Assembly (NCBI RefSeq): GCF_003285545.1
Contig: NZ_QLNV01000002.1
Coordinates: 310,001 to 374,000, forward strand
Source: Sinomicrobium soli
Lineage (GTDB): Bacteria > Bacteroidota > Bacteroidia > Flavobacteriales > Flavobacteriaceae
DNA: 64,000 bases
Reading direction: 5' to 3'
Part shown: positions 33,549-43,011 of the stretch, piece by piece
Numbering within the stretch: position 1 is the first letter of the stretch
Layout of the letters: the number at the start of each line of letters is the position of its first letter
The notes under the pieces: generated by a model
The model's database searches: none
What the model was told of the DNA's origin: nothing
The model's input: the letters and a program-made list of their open reading frames with translations, nothing else
Made by a program: the position numbers and the translations under genes

Positions 33549-33694
33549 TCATTCTGAGCGAAGCCCCGTCCCGACCCTTGGTCGGGGGAAGAATCTCCAA
33601 CCCGGCCCAAAGGAAATTCAACAGTATAACGGTTAAAAAAGAGATTTAACTGCGTTGAGCCCTTCGGGGTTCTCCTACCGTCGGAATGACAAAC
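33549..33694. repeat. GTCATTC...GGAATGAC intergenic element
   Basis: It begins GTCATTCTGAGCGAAG and ends TCGGAATGAC, an inverted end pair. Inside are a CCCGACC...GGTCGGG hairpin and GAAGAATCTCC. Elements of this type are scattered in many Bacteroidota genomes. Confidence 0.55.
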
Positions 33695-33768
33695 CGCTAC
33701 GGCCGGGATGAACTTCCGACTTCCGGCCATGTCGTCGTTTGCAAACTAACGATAGTGCTATATTTTAA

Positions 33769-34890
33769 TTAAAGTGGTGTAACTACGTGGGTATATTCGT
33801 CTACCGTATTGTTGAAAATGATCTCTACCGAAGCGTCTTTCTCGTCGACGGCAGTCGCGAACTTAAAACAGTAATCCCATTCACTGTTGTCTACCGGCAC
33901 CATATTCCAGTATGCATCGCCAGCATTATCCGGGCGCGAATTGTCCTTATTTACACTGCCAAACCACTCTTCCGTGCTATTTCCGTCGATCGTGAGTATC
34001 ATCCTGAACTTGTAACGTTCGTCCCTTCCCCAGTCTTCCTGTCTAAAGACTATATGTTCACTTTCTGCTTTCCAGGTCCCGTTTCCGGCATACGGAAGGC
34101 TAAACTGGAACTCGCTGTTGGGAGCAAACCACAATCCGATCTCCTCTACCCTGGCCACAGCCACCGAATTGTCCTCAAAATCGACTCTTAACCGGTACAC
34201 TCCTTCTTCCCCGTCAAAATCAGCCGTTCCGTCTTTCTCCAGATTGTTCCCATCCACAAAAAACGCGTTCGGCGTCCCTGAAACCGCATCGGTAAGCCGG
34301 TAGCTTCCGGGGATCAGCCTGGTATAGATCTCAAAAGCCGTGTCGCCGGTCTTTTTAAACGACAAGGCGTCTTCCAGGGCATCCCCACCTTCGGTAGCGG
34401 TTCCGGTCAGGAAAAGCTGCTGCGGAATATAGATCTCCTCAGGCCGCTCTATTTCTAAAACCCGGGATATCCCCGAACTTACTATATCTATACCTCTGGA
34501 AGAGTGTACGGTCCATTTCAGTTTCCCCTTGCTGTCCGGGACAATCCCGGCCATTTCGGCCATCCGTGCGAGATCGGCATAGGCCAGGGTAAGGGTACGC
34601 TCAAATCCTTTTCCCTCGGAGGGGGTTATATATACGGGGTCGGAAAAATCACCGTCTTCGGTATCGAAAAGTACATCGTACAATACCACCCCGTTATCTT
34701 CCGCCTTTGCTGCTTCCCACTCAAAAAAGAGGGAGCCTTTTCCTTCGAGCCTTACGGAAAGGTTGTCTTCGGGAGCATACAGCGAATTTACTGGAGTTAC
34801 CTCTACATGAGACAGCGTATCGTCATCTTTACAGGCGGCAAGGCATACTACTAATGCTATAAAAAGCCCTTTTATATATGTTGTTTTCAT
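33769..34890 (-). CDS. susE: SusE-domain outer-membrane lipoprotein
   Basis: 373 residues, lipobox LAAC (Cys20). The N-terminal part (VTPVNSLYAPEDNLSVRLEG; GSLFFEWEAAKAEDNGVVLY) is the SusE immunoglobulin-like domain. It is followed by two carbohydrate-binding-like beta domains (QQLFLTGTATEGG...YTRLIPGSYRL; LWFAPNSEFQFSLPYAGNGTW). It starts 29 bases after the SusD stop, in operon with SusCD. It likely binds alpha-mannan at the cell surface. Confidence 0.9.
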   Translation of the reverse strand: MKTTYIKGLFIALVVCLAACKDDDTLSHVEVTPVNSLYAPEDNLSVRLEGKGSLFFEWEAAKAEDNGVVLYDVLFDTEDGDFSDPVYITPSEGKGFERTLTLAYADLARMAEMAGIVPDSKGKLKWTVHSSRGIDIVSSGISRVLEIERPEEIYIPQQLFLTGTATEGGDALEDALSFKKTGDTAFEIYTRLIPGSYRLTDAVSGTPNAFFVDGNNLEKDGTADFDGEEGVYRLRVDFEDNSVAVARVEEIGLWFAPNSEFQFSLPYAGNGTWKAESEHIVFRQEDWGRDERYKFRMILTIDGNSTEEWFGSVNKDNSRPDNAGDAYWNMVPVDNSEWDYCFKFATAVDEKDASVEIIFNNTVDEYTHVVTPL

Positions 34891-34919
34891 TGTTAATTTG
34901 GTGTAAGGTTAGTAAATAA

Positions 34920-36551
34920 TTACCAGTTCGGGTTTTGGCTGAGGTTACCATTGATCTGGCGTTCATCCCTGGGCACAGGCCACAGGTAGTGTTTTCCCGG
35001 GTCGAAATACCGGAGGTTGGCCCTGATATACCCATCATCGGGAGATGCAGGGTCGAATTTTGCACCGTGTGCCCAGCCGTTCAATACCTCTTCGGCTATG
35101 CGCCACCTGCGTATATCGAAAATGCGGAGCCCTTCCATGGCCAGTTCCGTACGGCGTTCGTTACGGATCACTTCCCGAAGTCCGTCCTGTCCCGGTCCGC
35201 TGTTAAAATCGAGTGCACCGGCCTCCTCGAATCCGGCCCGCTCCCGGAGCGCCCTGATCGTATTGTCCCAGACGGTTTCATCCAGCTGTCCCAGTTCGTT
35301 TTTGGCCTCGGCGTACATCAGCAGTACATCTGCATACCGGATAAGCATCAGGTTAAGGCCGGATTTCATACCATCCACATGCGTAGGATCGTAATATTTC
35401 CGGATATAATATCCCGTCGGGCTCGCAGAGCTTCCCGGGTTGTATTCATCCGGTTTGGCCGTACCGCCCGTACCGGGCTCGATATTAATGACATGGGAGC
35501 TCCCGTCACCTTCGGTCCACTCATAACCGTGGTACACCACGGTATGCGTAAGCCTGGGGTCCCTGTTCTCATAAGGAGCGTCCTCGTCATAACCCGATCC
35601 GGCCTCGTCTATATGCTTTCCGTTCAGCATCAGGTAGCTGTCTACCAGTTCCTGGGTCGGTGCAAGGGCATTAAGCCTCGCCCCGGCAGAAATGGGCACC
35701 ATATCGAAGAATTCTCCCCAGGTGCGTTCTACCGGTACATATTGCAGGCTCAGCATATCTTCGGCATTGTACTCGTTTTCCGGCAGAAAGAGCCCGTCGT
35801 AGGAAGGGTACAGGCTATAGCTGCCGTACTCATTTCCCTGCATCAGGGCCTCACAGGTCTCCACGACTTCCTCCCATCGCCCTTCGTAGAGCAGTACCCT
35901 TGCCCTGAAGGCCATTACGGCTCCCCGGGTAATTCTTCCCCTGTCCTTTTCGGCATATTCCGTATTCGAGGGAAGCACCCCGGCGGCGGCATCCAGTTCT
36001 TCCAGTATGAAATTCAGCACCTCCGTTCGCGGTGTACGGCTTATGGTCTGCGCTTCGGTAAGTTCGGGGTCTTTGTCCAGGAGCGGTACATCCCCGAACC
36101 AGGTCATCAGCTGAAAATGCTGGAATGCCCTGATAAACCGGGCTTCTGCCTTATACCGTTCGCGAAGTCCCCCGTCCATTTCCTCCACCCGGTCTATATT
36201 TTCCAGCAGCAGGTTACAGCTTTTTATGCCTTTATAACGTTCGTTCCATTCATTTTTTATACGCCCCAGTGAAGGGTCATAGGTCCCTGCGGCAATAGAA
36301 GCCGCTCCTTCATTATCCCCGCGGCCGTTAAAGGCATTGTCAGACAGCCCTTCGTTATAGAAAAACCACCCGCTGGTAAACAGCTGGGAATAGGCCGTAT
36401 TGAGCATGCTCTCCGCCCGTGCGGCACTGGTCCAGTAATTCTTGTCGGTAAAGGTATTTTCAGGAACCAGGTCAAGGTCTTCACAGCTCACTGCCAATAC
36501 CGTAAGCAGTACTGCAAGATATTTTATGTTATTTCGGATTGTTCTTGTCAT
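34920..36551 (-). CDS. susD: RagB/SusD-family glycan-binding lipoprotein (PUL 2)
   Basis: 543 residues, lipobox LAVSC (Cys23). Blocks: NTFTDKNYWTSAARAESMLN, KAEARFIRAFQHFQLMTWFG, GLNLMLIRYADVLLMYAEAK, RNERRTELAMEGLRIFDIRR and the C-terminus NGNLSQNPNW. It lies 13 bases after the SusC gene. Forms the lid of that transporter. Confidence 0.95.
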   Translation of the reverse strand: MTRTIRNNIKYLAVLLTVLAVSCEDLDLVPENTFTDKNYWTSAARAESMLNTAYSQLFTSGWFFYNEGLSDNAFNGRGDNEGAASIAAGTYDPSLGRIKNEWNERYKGIKSCNLLLENIDRVEEMDGGLRERYKAEARFIRAFQHFQLMTWFGDVPLLDKDPELTEAQTISRTPRTEVLNFILEELDAAAGVLPSNTEYAEKDRGRITRGAVMAFRARVLLYEGRWEEVVETCEALMQGNEYGSYSLYPSYDGLFLPENEYNAEDMLSLQYVPVERTWGEFFDMVPISAGARLNALAPTQELVDSYLMLNGKHIDEAGSGYDEDAPYENRDPRLTHTVVYHGYEWTEGDGSSHVINIEPGTGGTAKPDEYNPGSSASPTGYYIRKYYDPTHVDGMKSGLNLMLIRYADVLLMYAEAKNELGQLDETVWDNTIRALRERAGFEEAGALDFNSGPGQDGLREVIRNERRTELAMEGLRIFDIRRWRIAEEVLNGWAHGAKFDPASPDDGYIRANLRYFDPGKHYLWPVPRDERQINGNLSQNPNW

Positions 36552-36564
36552 GAGTCTGTTGATT

Positions 36565-39500
36565 TTAAAAACTGATATCCAAACCGAGCCCCAAATACAC
36601 CAGGGTCGGATAGGCCCTGCCGCTGTTTGCGCCGTCGTTGCTCATATTGTTATCGAATTCCGTAAGCTCGGGATCTACGAATTTCACCTTGGAAAGCGTA
36701 AACAGGTTCTGCCCGGAGAAATAGATACGGTAGCTTTTCATCCCCAGTTTTTCTGCTATTGCTGTGGGAAGCGTATATCCTACCTGCAGGTTTTTCAGTC
36801 TCAGGTAGGCCCCGTCATACAGGTACATGTCCGAACCTCTCCTGAAGTTGTTGGTATTGGACTGCGAGCCGTTGTTGGCCAGCCTGGGGTAACGCGCATC
36901 CGGGTTGTCGGGGGTCCAGTAATCCAGCTGATGGGTATACATCGTCATCCCGTAGTTGTAGTGAAACGGTTCTACCAGTTCACCACGTATCATCATGGTA
37001 CGCTTACCCACACCCTGCAGGAATATACTCAGGTCAAAATTCTTAAACCCGAGATTATAGGTAAACCCGTAGGTATACCTCGGAAAGGGGTTCCCGAAAA
37101 CGAACTTGTCGTTATCGTCGATCACCCCGTCCCCGTTCACATCCACATAACGGTTGTCCCCGGGCACTACATTGAGCCCTTCGGGTACGGCAGCTCCGGC
37201 AATCTCCTCGTAATTCCGGAAATAGCCGTCGCGCTTTAAGCCTACATAGGAGTTAAAGGGGAGCCCTTCACGAAGCAGTATCTGCAATTCCTCCACACCG
37301 GTAAGTCTTTCCTCTCCCTGGAAATCCAGCACCTTGTTTTTCGAATCCCCGACATTCAGGGTTATACTGTGCCGGAACAGGTCGCCGTAATGGCGGTAGG
37401 TAGCACTTACCTCCCATCCCCGGTTCCCCACCTTTCCGGCGTTAAAATCGGGAAGATCGGTTCCGTAAACCCCGGGTACGGCAGGCTCCACGAGAATATC
37501 CGAAGTGACCTTATCAAAAAAGTCGAACGATACCCCCAGCGCCCCGTCCAGGAAATCCATATCGATACCGGCATTGAAGGTGGCCGCTTTTTCCCACTGG
37601 ATATCGGGATTCGCAAAGTTGAACCCGGTAGCCCCTACGGTCTGGTTGTTAAACCCATAGGCATTCTGAAATGTAAAATAGGTGGTCTGGTACTGGTAAT
37701 TCCCTACATTCTGGTTTCCGAGCACCCCGTAGGAGGCCCTGAGCTTGATATTTCCGAAACGATCGCGGTATCCGCCCATAAAATCCTCTTTCGTAATATG
37801 ATAACCGAGGGACATGGAGGGGAAAAATCCCCAGCGCAGGTCTTTTCGGAATTTGGAAGAGCCGTCGTAGCGGAAGCTGAATTCGGCAAAATATTTTTCA
37901 TCAAAATTGTAGGATGCCCTTCCGAACAGCGAATTCAGGCTGTTTTTGGCAGCCTCCTTACTGGAGTTGAAGGAGTCCCCTTCGACAATGATGGTCTCGC
38001 TTATGGGGGTCCCGAGGTCCGGGTCGGTATAACGCATCAGTATCCTCGACTTCCGGCTGGAATGATTCTCGTTGGAAACCCCGGCCAGCACATTGAGGTT
38101 GTGAACAGCGCCGAACGTCTTTTGGTATTCCCCGATAAACTGTGTATTGAGGTCGAGGCTCTTATAGCTTTCGTCATTGGTATCCCGGTTGGCCCCGTAC
38201 ACGCCCTGCGGGAAGAAATCCACCTGTTTTGTCCTGCTATACAGGTTGTTGGAATACAGGCGACCCCCGAAAACCCCGCGAAGTTTGAATGCGTCCGAAA
38301 TGTGGAATTCCGCGCTGATGTTTCCAAACACATCGTCGTTATCGTATTTCCGGAAACCTCCCTGTTCCAGTATCCCCAAAGGGTTGTATTCCTGCAATAC
38401 ATCATTGGTCAGGTAATTGCCTTCTTCGTCTTTCTGCCGGTAGTATACCGGTACCCTGAACGCATCTACCATCACCGTACCCGTGCTCGAAGAGTGGTCT
38501 GTGATCTTCTGCTTGGTATAGGCCAGGTTGGAAGTGAGCTTAAACCTGCCGTATTCATTGGTCAGGTTGATCCGGTAATTATAGCGTTCCATCCCCCTTG
38601 AAGGTCCGGCGAAATTGCTCCGCTGGTCCATATATCCCAGGGAAACCAGGTAGGTGGAATTTTCATTCCCTCCCGATACCGAGATATTGTGGTTCTGCTG
38701 AACGGCCGGTTTTACGATCTCGTCGGCAAACCATTCTTCATCACCGTTCTCCTTAAACGCACGTATCTCATCCGCGGTAAAGACCGCCGAGGTAGCCCCT
38801 GCATTGAAAGCCGCCTCGTTGCGGAGCATGGCATTTTCGTAACCGTGAACAGGCCGGGTAAAATAATGCGGGGAATTATACCCGACCAGGCCGTTGTAGG
38901 TAACGGTAAGCGGGCTTTCCTTACTTCCCTTTTTGGTGGTCACCAACACCACCCCGTTACTGGCCCGCGAGCCGTAGATAGCGGCACTTCCGGCATCCTT
39001 AAGCACTGAAATGCTTTCTATATCGGCCGGGTTCAGGGCATTGATGTCTCCCCCGACAATACCGTCGATAACCACCAGCGGGCTATTATCGCCAAGGGTA
39101 CTTACCCCTCTGACATTGATATTGAGGCCGGCTCCCGGCTCGGAATTCTTCTGCTGAATGATCAGTCCCGGAGACTTTCCCTGCAGGGCCTGGGTCGTAT
39201 TTACGGAGGACCGTCCCTTGAAGGCTTCGTCTGCCACCCGGTCTACGGCACCCACCACCTGCGAGCGCAACTGTGTCCCGTAACCGATGACGACTACCTC
39301 GTCCAGCTGGGCAGTATCTTCTTTCAGGGATACGGATAAATTCCGCTGTTCCCCGACCCTGACCTCCTGTGTGGCAAAGCCTATATAGGAGATCACCAGA
39401 ACGGCGTCTTCATCTCTTACACGCAGGACGAAATTACCGTCGAAATCAGTCTGGCTCCCGCTGGTCGTTCCCTTTTCCACCACACTGGCCCCGGGAAGAG

Positions 39501-39951
39501 GGTCGCCGTTGGCATCGGTCACTGTTCCGGTAATCTCAATGCCCGTCTGGATAACGGCTTCTTCTTTTGCGGCAGGGTTTTCTTTGCCCGGCACCTTTCT
39601 CAGCATGATATGATGCCCTCTCAGGGTATACCCTGTTCCCGAATTCCCGAACAGCTTGTCCAGTACGGTAACAATATCACTGTCTTTCTCATCGACAGAA
39701 ACCTCCCTGTCCAGGTCAACCTGCCTGATCTTATAGATAAAGCGGTAGTCGGTAGTGCGCTCTATATGATCCATGACATAACGCACGGATATATGTTCGG
39801 CATTCAGCGTTATCCTGTTTTTCTGCGAATAGCCGTTATTGGCATGTAATCCGCAAAGGGAAACCAGCAAAAGCAATGCGGTGAGTTTCATTTTCAAGTC
39901 AAATTCAGACAAAGGGATAACACCCCTCCGTCTATTCGGATGTTTTTTCAT
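36565..39951 (-). CDS. susC: SusC/RagA-family TonB-dependent receptor with STN domain (PUL 2)
   Basis: 1128 residues. Signal region up to about residue 43 (GLHANNGYSQ), STN domain (LNAEHISVRYVMDHIERTTD) to about 120, a carboxypeptidase-regulatory-like domain (GTVTDANGDPLPGASVVEKG), the TonB-box-like DEVVVIGYGTQ, plug (SVNTTQALQGKSPGLIIQQ; SISVLKDAGSAAIYGSRASN) and the barrel, ending YLGLGLDISF. The STN domain suggests regulation through the FecR gene upstream. Import of alpha-mannooligosaccharides is inferred from the GH76/GH125/GH92 genes of the same row. Confidence 0.96.
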   Translation of the reverse strand: MKKHPNRRRGVIPLSEFDLKMKLTALLLLVSLCGLHANNGYSQKNRITLNAEHISVRYVMDHIERTTDYRFIYKIRQVDLDREVSVDEKDSDIVTVLDKLFGNSGTGYTLRGHHIMLRKVPGKENPAAKEEAVIQTGIEITGTVTDANGDPLPGASVVEKGTTSGSQTDFDGNFVLRVRDEDAVLVISYIGFATQEVRVGEQRNLSVSLKEDTAQLDEVVVIGYGTQLRSQVVGAVDRVADEAFKGRSSVNTTQALQGKSPGLIIQQKNSEPGAGLNINVRGVSTLGDNSPLVVIDGIVGGDINALNPADIESISVLKDAGSAAIYGSRASNGVVLVTTKKGSKESPLTVTYNGLVGYNSPHYFTRPVHGYENAMLRNEAAFNAGATSAVFTADEIRAFKENGDEEWFADEIVKPAVQQNHNISVSGGNENSTYLVSLGYMDQRSNFAGPSRGMERYNYRINLTNEYGRFKLTSNLAYTKQKITDHSSSTGTVMVDAFRVPVYYRQKDEEGNYLTNDVLQEYNPLGILEQGGFRKYDNDDVFGNISAEFHISDAFKLRGVFGGRLYSNNLYSRTKQVDFFPQGVYGANRDTNDESYKSLDLNTQFIGEYQKTFGAVHNLNVLAGVSNENHSSRKSRILMRYTDPDLGTPISETIIVEGDSFNSSKEAAKNSLNSLFGRASYNFDEKYFAEFSFRYDGSSKFRKDLRWGFFPSMSLGYHITKEDFMGGYRDRFGNIKLRASYGVLGNQNVGNYQYQTTYFTFQNAYGFNNQTVGATGFNFANPDIQWEKAATFNAGIDMDFLDGALGVSFDFFDKVTSDILVEPAVPGVYGTDLPDFNAGKVGNRGWEVSATYRHYGDLFRHSITLNVGDSKNKVLDFQGEERLTGVEELQILLREGLPFNSYVGLKRDGYFRNYEEIAGAAVPEGLNVVPGDNRYVDVNGDGVIDDNDKFVFGNPFPRYTYGFTYNLGFKNFDLSIFLQGVGKRTMMIRGELVEPFHYNYGMTMYTHQLDYWTPDNPDARYPRLANNGSQSNTNNFRRGSDMYLYDGAYLRLKNLQVGYTLPTAIAEKLGMKSYRIYFSGQNLFTLSKVKFVDPELTEFDNNMSNDGANSGRAYPTLVYLGLGLDISF

Positions 39952-40241
39952 ACATTTAACAATTGGTTGTGGTTATGCTACTCTCTTAGTTAATCACACA
40001 GTATCGCCGGAAAATGAGCCACCATTTTCCGGTTTTTTGTCTGTTTTCTGTAGTATCACTTCATACGATCGGATTTAAATTAAACAATTAACAATCAATT
40101 AATTACGTTTATTTCTATTTTTAGTCCTGGTTCTGCACGACGCACAAAGAAGGGCTCTTTACTTTTAGGTACTGGTTGTAAGCTGCAGGTTAATGATACA
40201 GGACAATCAATTCCATTTAATATTCAAAATACCCTCCTCTG

Positions 40242-41387
40242 TCACCGGATAAACACCTGGTTATCACGGATCTCATAATTGATCTTGTGTACGTCGTTAA
40301 AGAAGGTGAGCACGCTGTCTACGGGAACCTCCTTAAACCCGGCGTTGAACAGCTCCTTACCGAGTACGCTGTTACTGTTCTCTATTTTTACATTATAATG
40401 GCGTTCCAGTTTTTTAAGGATGGCATCAAAGGGCATATTCCTGAACATCAGTTCCCCGTAACGCCAGGAGGTATACAGATCGGTATTGACCTCCGTTACG
40501 GCTATCCCGTCGCTGTCATGGCGGTAGGTCCCCTTGTGCCCGGGGGCCAGGACCACAGGCGCCGCAGCCGTATCCGGACTATTTTTCAGGTTCATGGACA
40601 CCGCCCCTTCCACCAGCACCACACCGGTCTCCCGGTCTTCCGGGTATACCGATACATTAAAGGAGGTTCCCAAAACCCGGATATCAATTGCCCCGGTTTC
40701 CACCACAAAAGGATGCAAGGTATCGCGGTTTACTTCAAAAAACGCCTCCCCGTTAAGGCGGACTGTCCGTTGTGTCTTCCCTTCAAAACTTATGGGATAC
40801 ACAAGTTCGGTTCCCGCATTGAGATGCACGAGAGTTCCGTCGGAAAGCCGTACCCTGAACCGTTTTCCATAGGGTACTCTGAGGGTATTATAAACCGTAT
40901 CCCCCGTTTGGCCTTCCGTGGTATATTCCAGCACGCCCTGTTGCTGGGTAGCCACGATCTTGCCCGCTGTTCCCGTAAACCTTATGGTATCTGCCGGATT
41001 GATGGTCTGCACCTTCCCATTGCCCAGCTCCAGTGTTATACTTTCATCCGCCGGTACCAGGACCTCCCGGTCTGCACGGCCGAGGTAATTCTGCAGCAAC
41101 AGGCCCGCTCCCAGCAATACAAGAACAGTGGCGGCATATTTCAGGATGGAAGGCCGCAGTATTCTTACGGGTCGTCGTTTGTCTTCGATGGCATTCATCA
41201 CCTTCTCGAAAGCGTCGTCCGCATCGGTCTCCAGGGCAGCCATATTGAGATCGTAATTGTCCCGGACATACTGCTGCAAGCGGCTGCGATATTCCGGATC
41301 CTGCAAACGCTCCCGGAGTTCCGTCATTTCCGCATCACTTATCGTTCCCGTAAGTAGTTTTACTACAAGGTTTTCCACATTCATCAA
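40242..41387 (-). CDS. FecR-family anti-sigma factor (PUL 2)
   Basis: 381 residues. N-terminal cytoplasmic helix region, membrane helix at about 83-99, FecR domain (GKRFRVRLSDGTLVHLNAGT; RTVRLNGEAFFEVNRDTLHP; VLGTSFNVSVYPEDRETGVV) and a C-terminal DUF4974 part (LMFRNMPFDAILKKLERHYN). The gene faces away from its probable sigma partner at 41507, unlike the same-strand order in PUL 1. Confidence 0.94.
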   Translation of the reverse strand: MMNVENLVVKLLTGTISDAEMTELRERLQDPEYRSRLQQYVRDNYDLNMAALETDADDAFEKVMNAIEDKRRPVRILRPSILKYAATVLVLLGAGLLLQNYLGRADREVLVPADESITLELGNGKVQTINPADTIRFTGTAGKIVATQQQGVLEYTTEGQTGDTVYNTLRVPYGKRFRVRLSDGTLVHLNAGTELVYPISFEGKTQRTVRLNGEAFFEVNRDTLHPFVVETGAIDIRVLGTSFNVSVYPEDRETGVVLVEGAVSMNLKNSPDTAAAPVVLAPGHKGTYRHDSDGIAVTEVNTDLYTSWRYGELMFRNMPFDAILKKLERHYNVKIENSNSVLGKELFNAGFKEVPVDSVLTFFNDVHKINYEIRDNQVFIR

Positions 41388-41506
41388 TTTAATTTTATAC
41401 CATAAATGCTTTAAATCATTAAAAAACCCTTAAAAGAATTAATTTTTTTTTAATATTTACACCGTACAATTATCAACATCGCTTATTTAAACAGCTAAGG
41501 CTACCC

Positions 41507-42109
41507 ATGAATGAATTAGAGGCAGTAAAGGCATTGCGGAAAGGCGACAAGACAGCTCTGGGATACTTTTTCAGGCGTTATTACGATCGCCTGGTGGCCT
41601 ATATTACCACTTATTCCAACGATAAGACCTCATCCGAAGACATTGTACAGCAGGCTTTTATAAATCTGTGGGAAGATCGCGGAAAACTCGACCCGGAAAG
41701 ATCTCCCCGCCACTATCTCTTTTCCATAGCGCGCAACCGTTATATGGACAGTGTTAAAAATGAAAAACGGAGGCTGCGCCTCCTGGACGAGTTGTGGGAA
41801 GAAGCCCTGCAAAGCCGTGTTGACGAAGACAGGGAAGAACTCGAAAAGCGGATAGAGCACGTAAAGAAAATCCTGGCCTCCCTACCGCCCAAATGCCAGG
41901 AGATCATCAAGCTGAACAAGGTAGAAGGTGTAAAATACAAGGACATTGCGATCCGGATGGACATCTCCATCAAAACGGTAGAAGCACAGATGCGCATAGC
42001 TTTTCAGAAGATCCGGGAAGCGTTCCGGAACGATCAGTTGATACTCACCGTATTGCTCCGGAAACTGAGAAGGCGTAAACTACCTCGATGCCAGCATACG
42101 AGGCATTAG
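41507..42109 (+). CDS. ECF sigma factor (PUL 2), divergent from FecR
   Basis: 200 residues. Region 2: YFFRRYYDRLVAYITTYSND, SEDIVQQAFINLWEDR; region 4: LASLPPKCQEIIKLNKVEGV, YKDIAIRMDISIKTVEAQMR. A 119-base AT-rich region separates the two divergent starts and must hold both promoters; no consensus promoter was found there. It converges with the SGNH hydrolase gene. Confidence 0.95.
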   Translation: MNELEAVKALRKGDKTALGYFFRRYYDRLVAYITTYSNDKTSSEDIVQQAFINLWEDRGKLDPERSPRHYLFSIARNRYMDSVKNEKRRLRLLDELWEEALQSRVDEDREELEKRIEHVKKILASLPPKCQEIIKLNKVEGVKYKDIAIRMDISIKTVEAQMRIAFQKIREAFRNDQLILTVLLRKLRRRKLPRCQHTRH

Positions 42110-42128
42110 AAGGAAAACAAAAACATCC

Positions 42129-42171
42129 CGGGGCAAGCCTCGGAGCATTTAAATCTCGATTATCGAGTAAA
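42129..42171. repeat. Dispersed hairpin element CGGAGCATTTnAAATCTC, copy 2 (likely bidirectional terminator)
   Basis: CCGGGGC-AA-GCCTCGG forms a stem with one G-T pair, followed by AGCATTTAAATCTC, then the small stem CTCGA-TTA-TCGAG and AGTAAAAAG. It lies between convergent genes, as does copy 1. Confidence 0.6.
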
Positions 42172-42178
42172 AAGCGGT

Positions 42179-42838
42179 TTATTTTAGAAAAGGCCTGATA
42201 TTTTCCGCCCAGATCGCATATCCTTCGGCAGTCATGTGTATCCCGTCCTTGAGAAAGAATGATGCTACGGGATTCCCGTCTTCGCCCAGCATGTCCGCCC
42301 ATACATCTATAAAATGGAATTTCTCCCGGCGGTTACACCACCTTTCCATCCGCCGGTTAAACTTCATATATTTTTTCCGTTTGCCCGCCCGGTTCTCCTG
42401 GATACAGGGTTTTACCCCGATGATATATACCTCCGTTTCCGGCATGCGGTCCCGTATTTCATCCAGTAACTCCTTAAAATCGCGTTTTACCCTCCCCGGA
42501 CTTTTTCCCGAGGCAATATCATTATCCCCTTCATACAGAAAGATCTTGTCGAAGGAATGCCTGAACACGAGGTCTTCCCTATAATACAGCACATCACTCA
42601 TCTGCGACCCCCCGAAGCCCCTGTTAAGCCATGAAAATCCCGGAAAATAGGAATCGATATCCTTCCACATACGTACCGAAGAGCTTCCTACCATTACCGC
42701 ATCATAACCGGAAAGATCCAGGGTATCGGACTGTTGCCGGAATTTCTTTATATCATTTTCAAAACGGGTAGCGTCCTGCGCATGCAGGTAAAAAAGCGGC
42801 AGGACAAACAATATCACAAGGCAGTATCGTATTCTCAT
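42179..42838 (-). CDS. SGNH/GDSL-family hydrolase, secreted
   Basis: 219 residues with a signal peptide (LPLFYLHAQ). SGNH blocks: block I VMVGSSSVRMW with the nucleophile Ser, block II GFGGSQMSD, block III LYEGDNDIASG, block V KDGIHMTAEGY with Asp and His. Family members are secreted esterases or acetyl-esterases. It is next to PUL 2 on the opposite strand from the sigma gene; a role in removing acetyl groups from mannan is possible but not shown. Confidence 0.9.
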   Translation of the reverse strand: MRIRYCLVILFVLPLFYLHAQDATRFENDIKKFRQQSDTLDLSGYDAVMVGSSSVRMWKDIDSYFPGFSWLNRGFGGSQMSDVLYYREDLVFRHSFDKIFLYEGDNDIASGKSPGRVKRDFKELLDEIRDRMPETEVYIIGVKPCIQENRAGKRKKYMKFNRRMERWCNRREKFHFIDVWADMLGEDGNPVASFFLKDGIHMTAEGYAIWAENIRPFLK

Positions 42839-43011
42839 TTAGTTTATTAGTTTAGTAGTTCTTGGTTCTTAGTTGCAAATTTGTGGTGCTTCCGTTATGC
42901 CGTTGAAGATATGCAAAATTCATATCATGATCCGTGTTCTTACAGAAATATCACAAATTGACCCGACCGACAGGAAATTGTCATCCGACCGCAGTGCCTT
43001 GCCGGCAACAT

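Larger units (their letters stand above)
33458..33768. other. Non-coding gap between GH76 and SusE genes, made of repeats
   Basis: It holds the CTCTGAATTCTGAACTCATA-type repeat (33511-33540) and the GTCATTCTGAGCGAAG element (33549-33694). No gene seen. Confidence 0.6.

Noticed and set aside
33458-33730. N-terminal extension of the GH76 protein
   Set aside because: Translated repeat DNA without a signal; the ATG at 33457 gives a proper lipoprotein signal.
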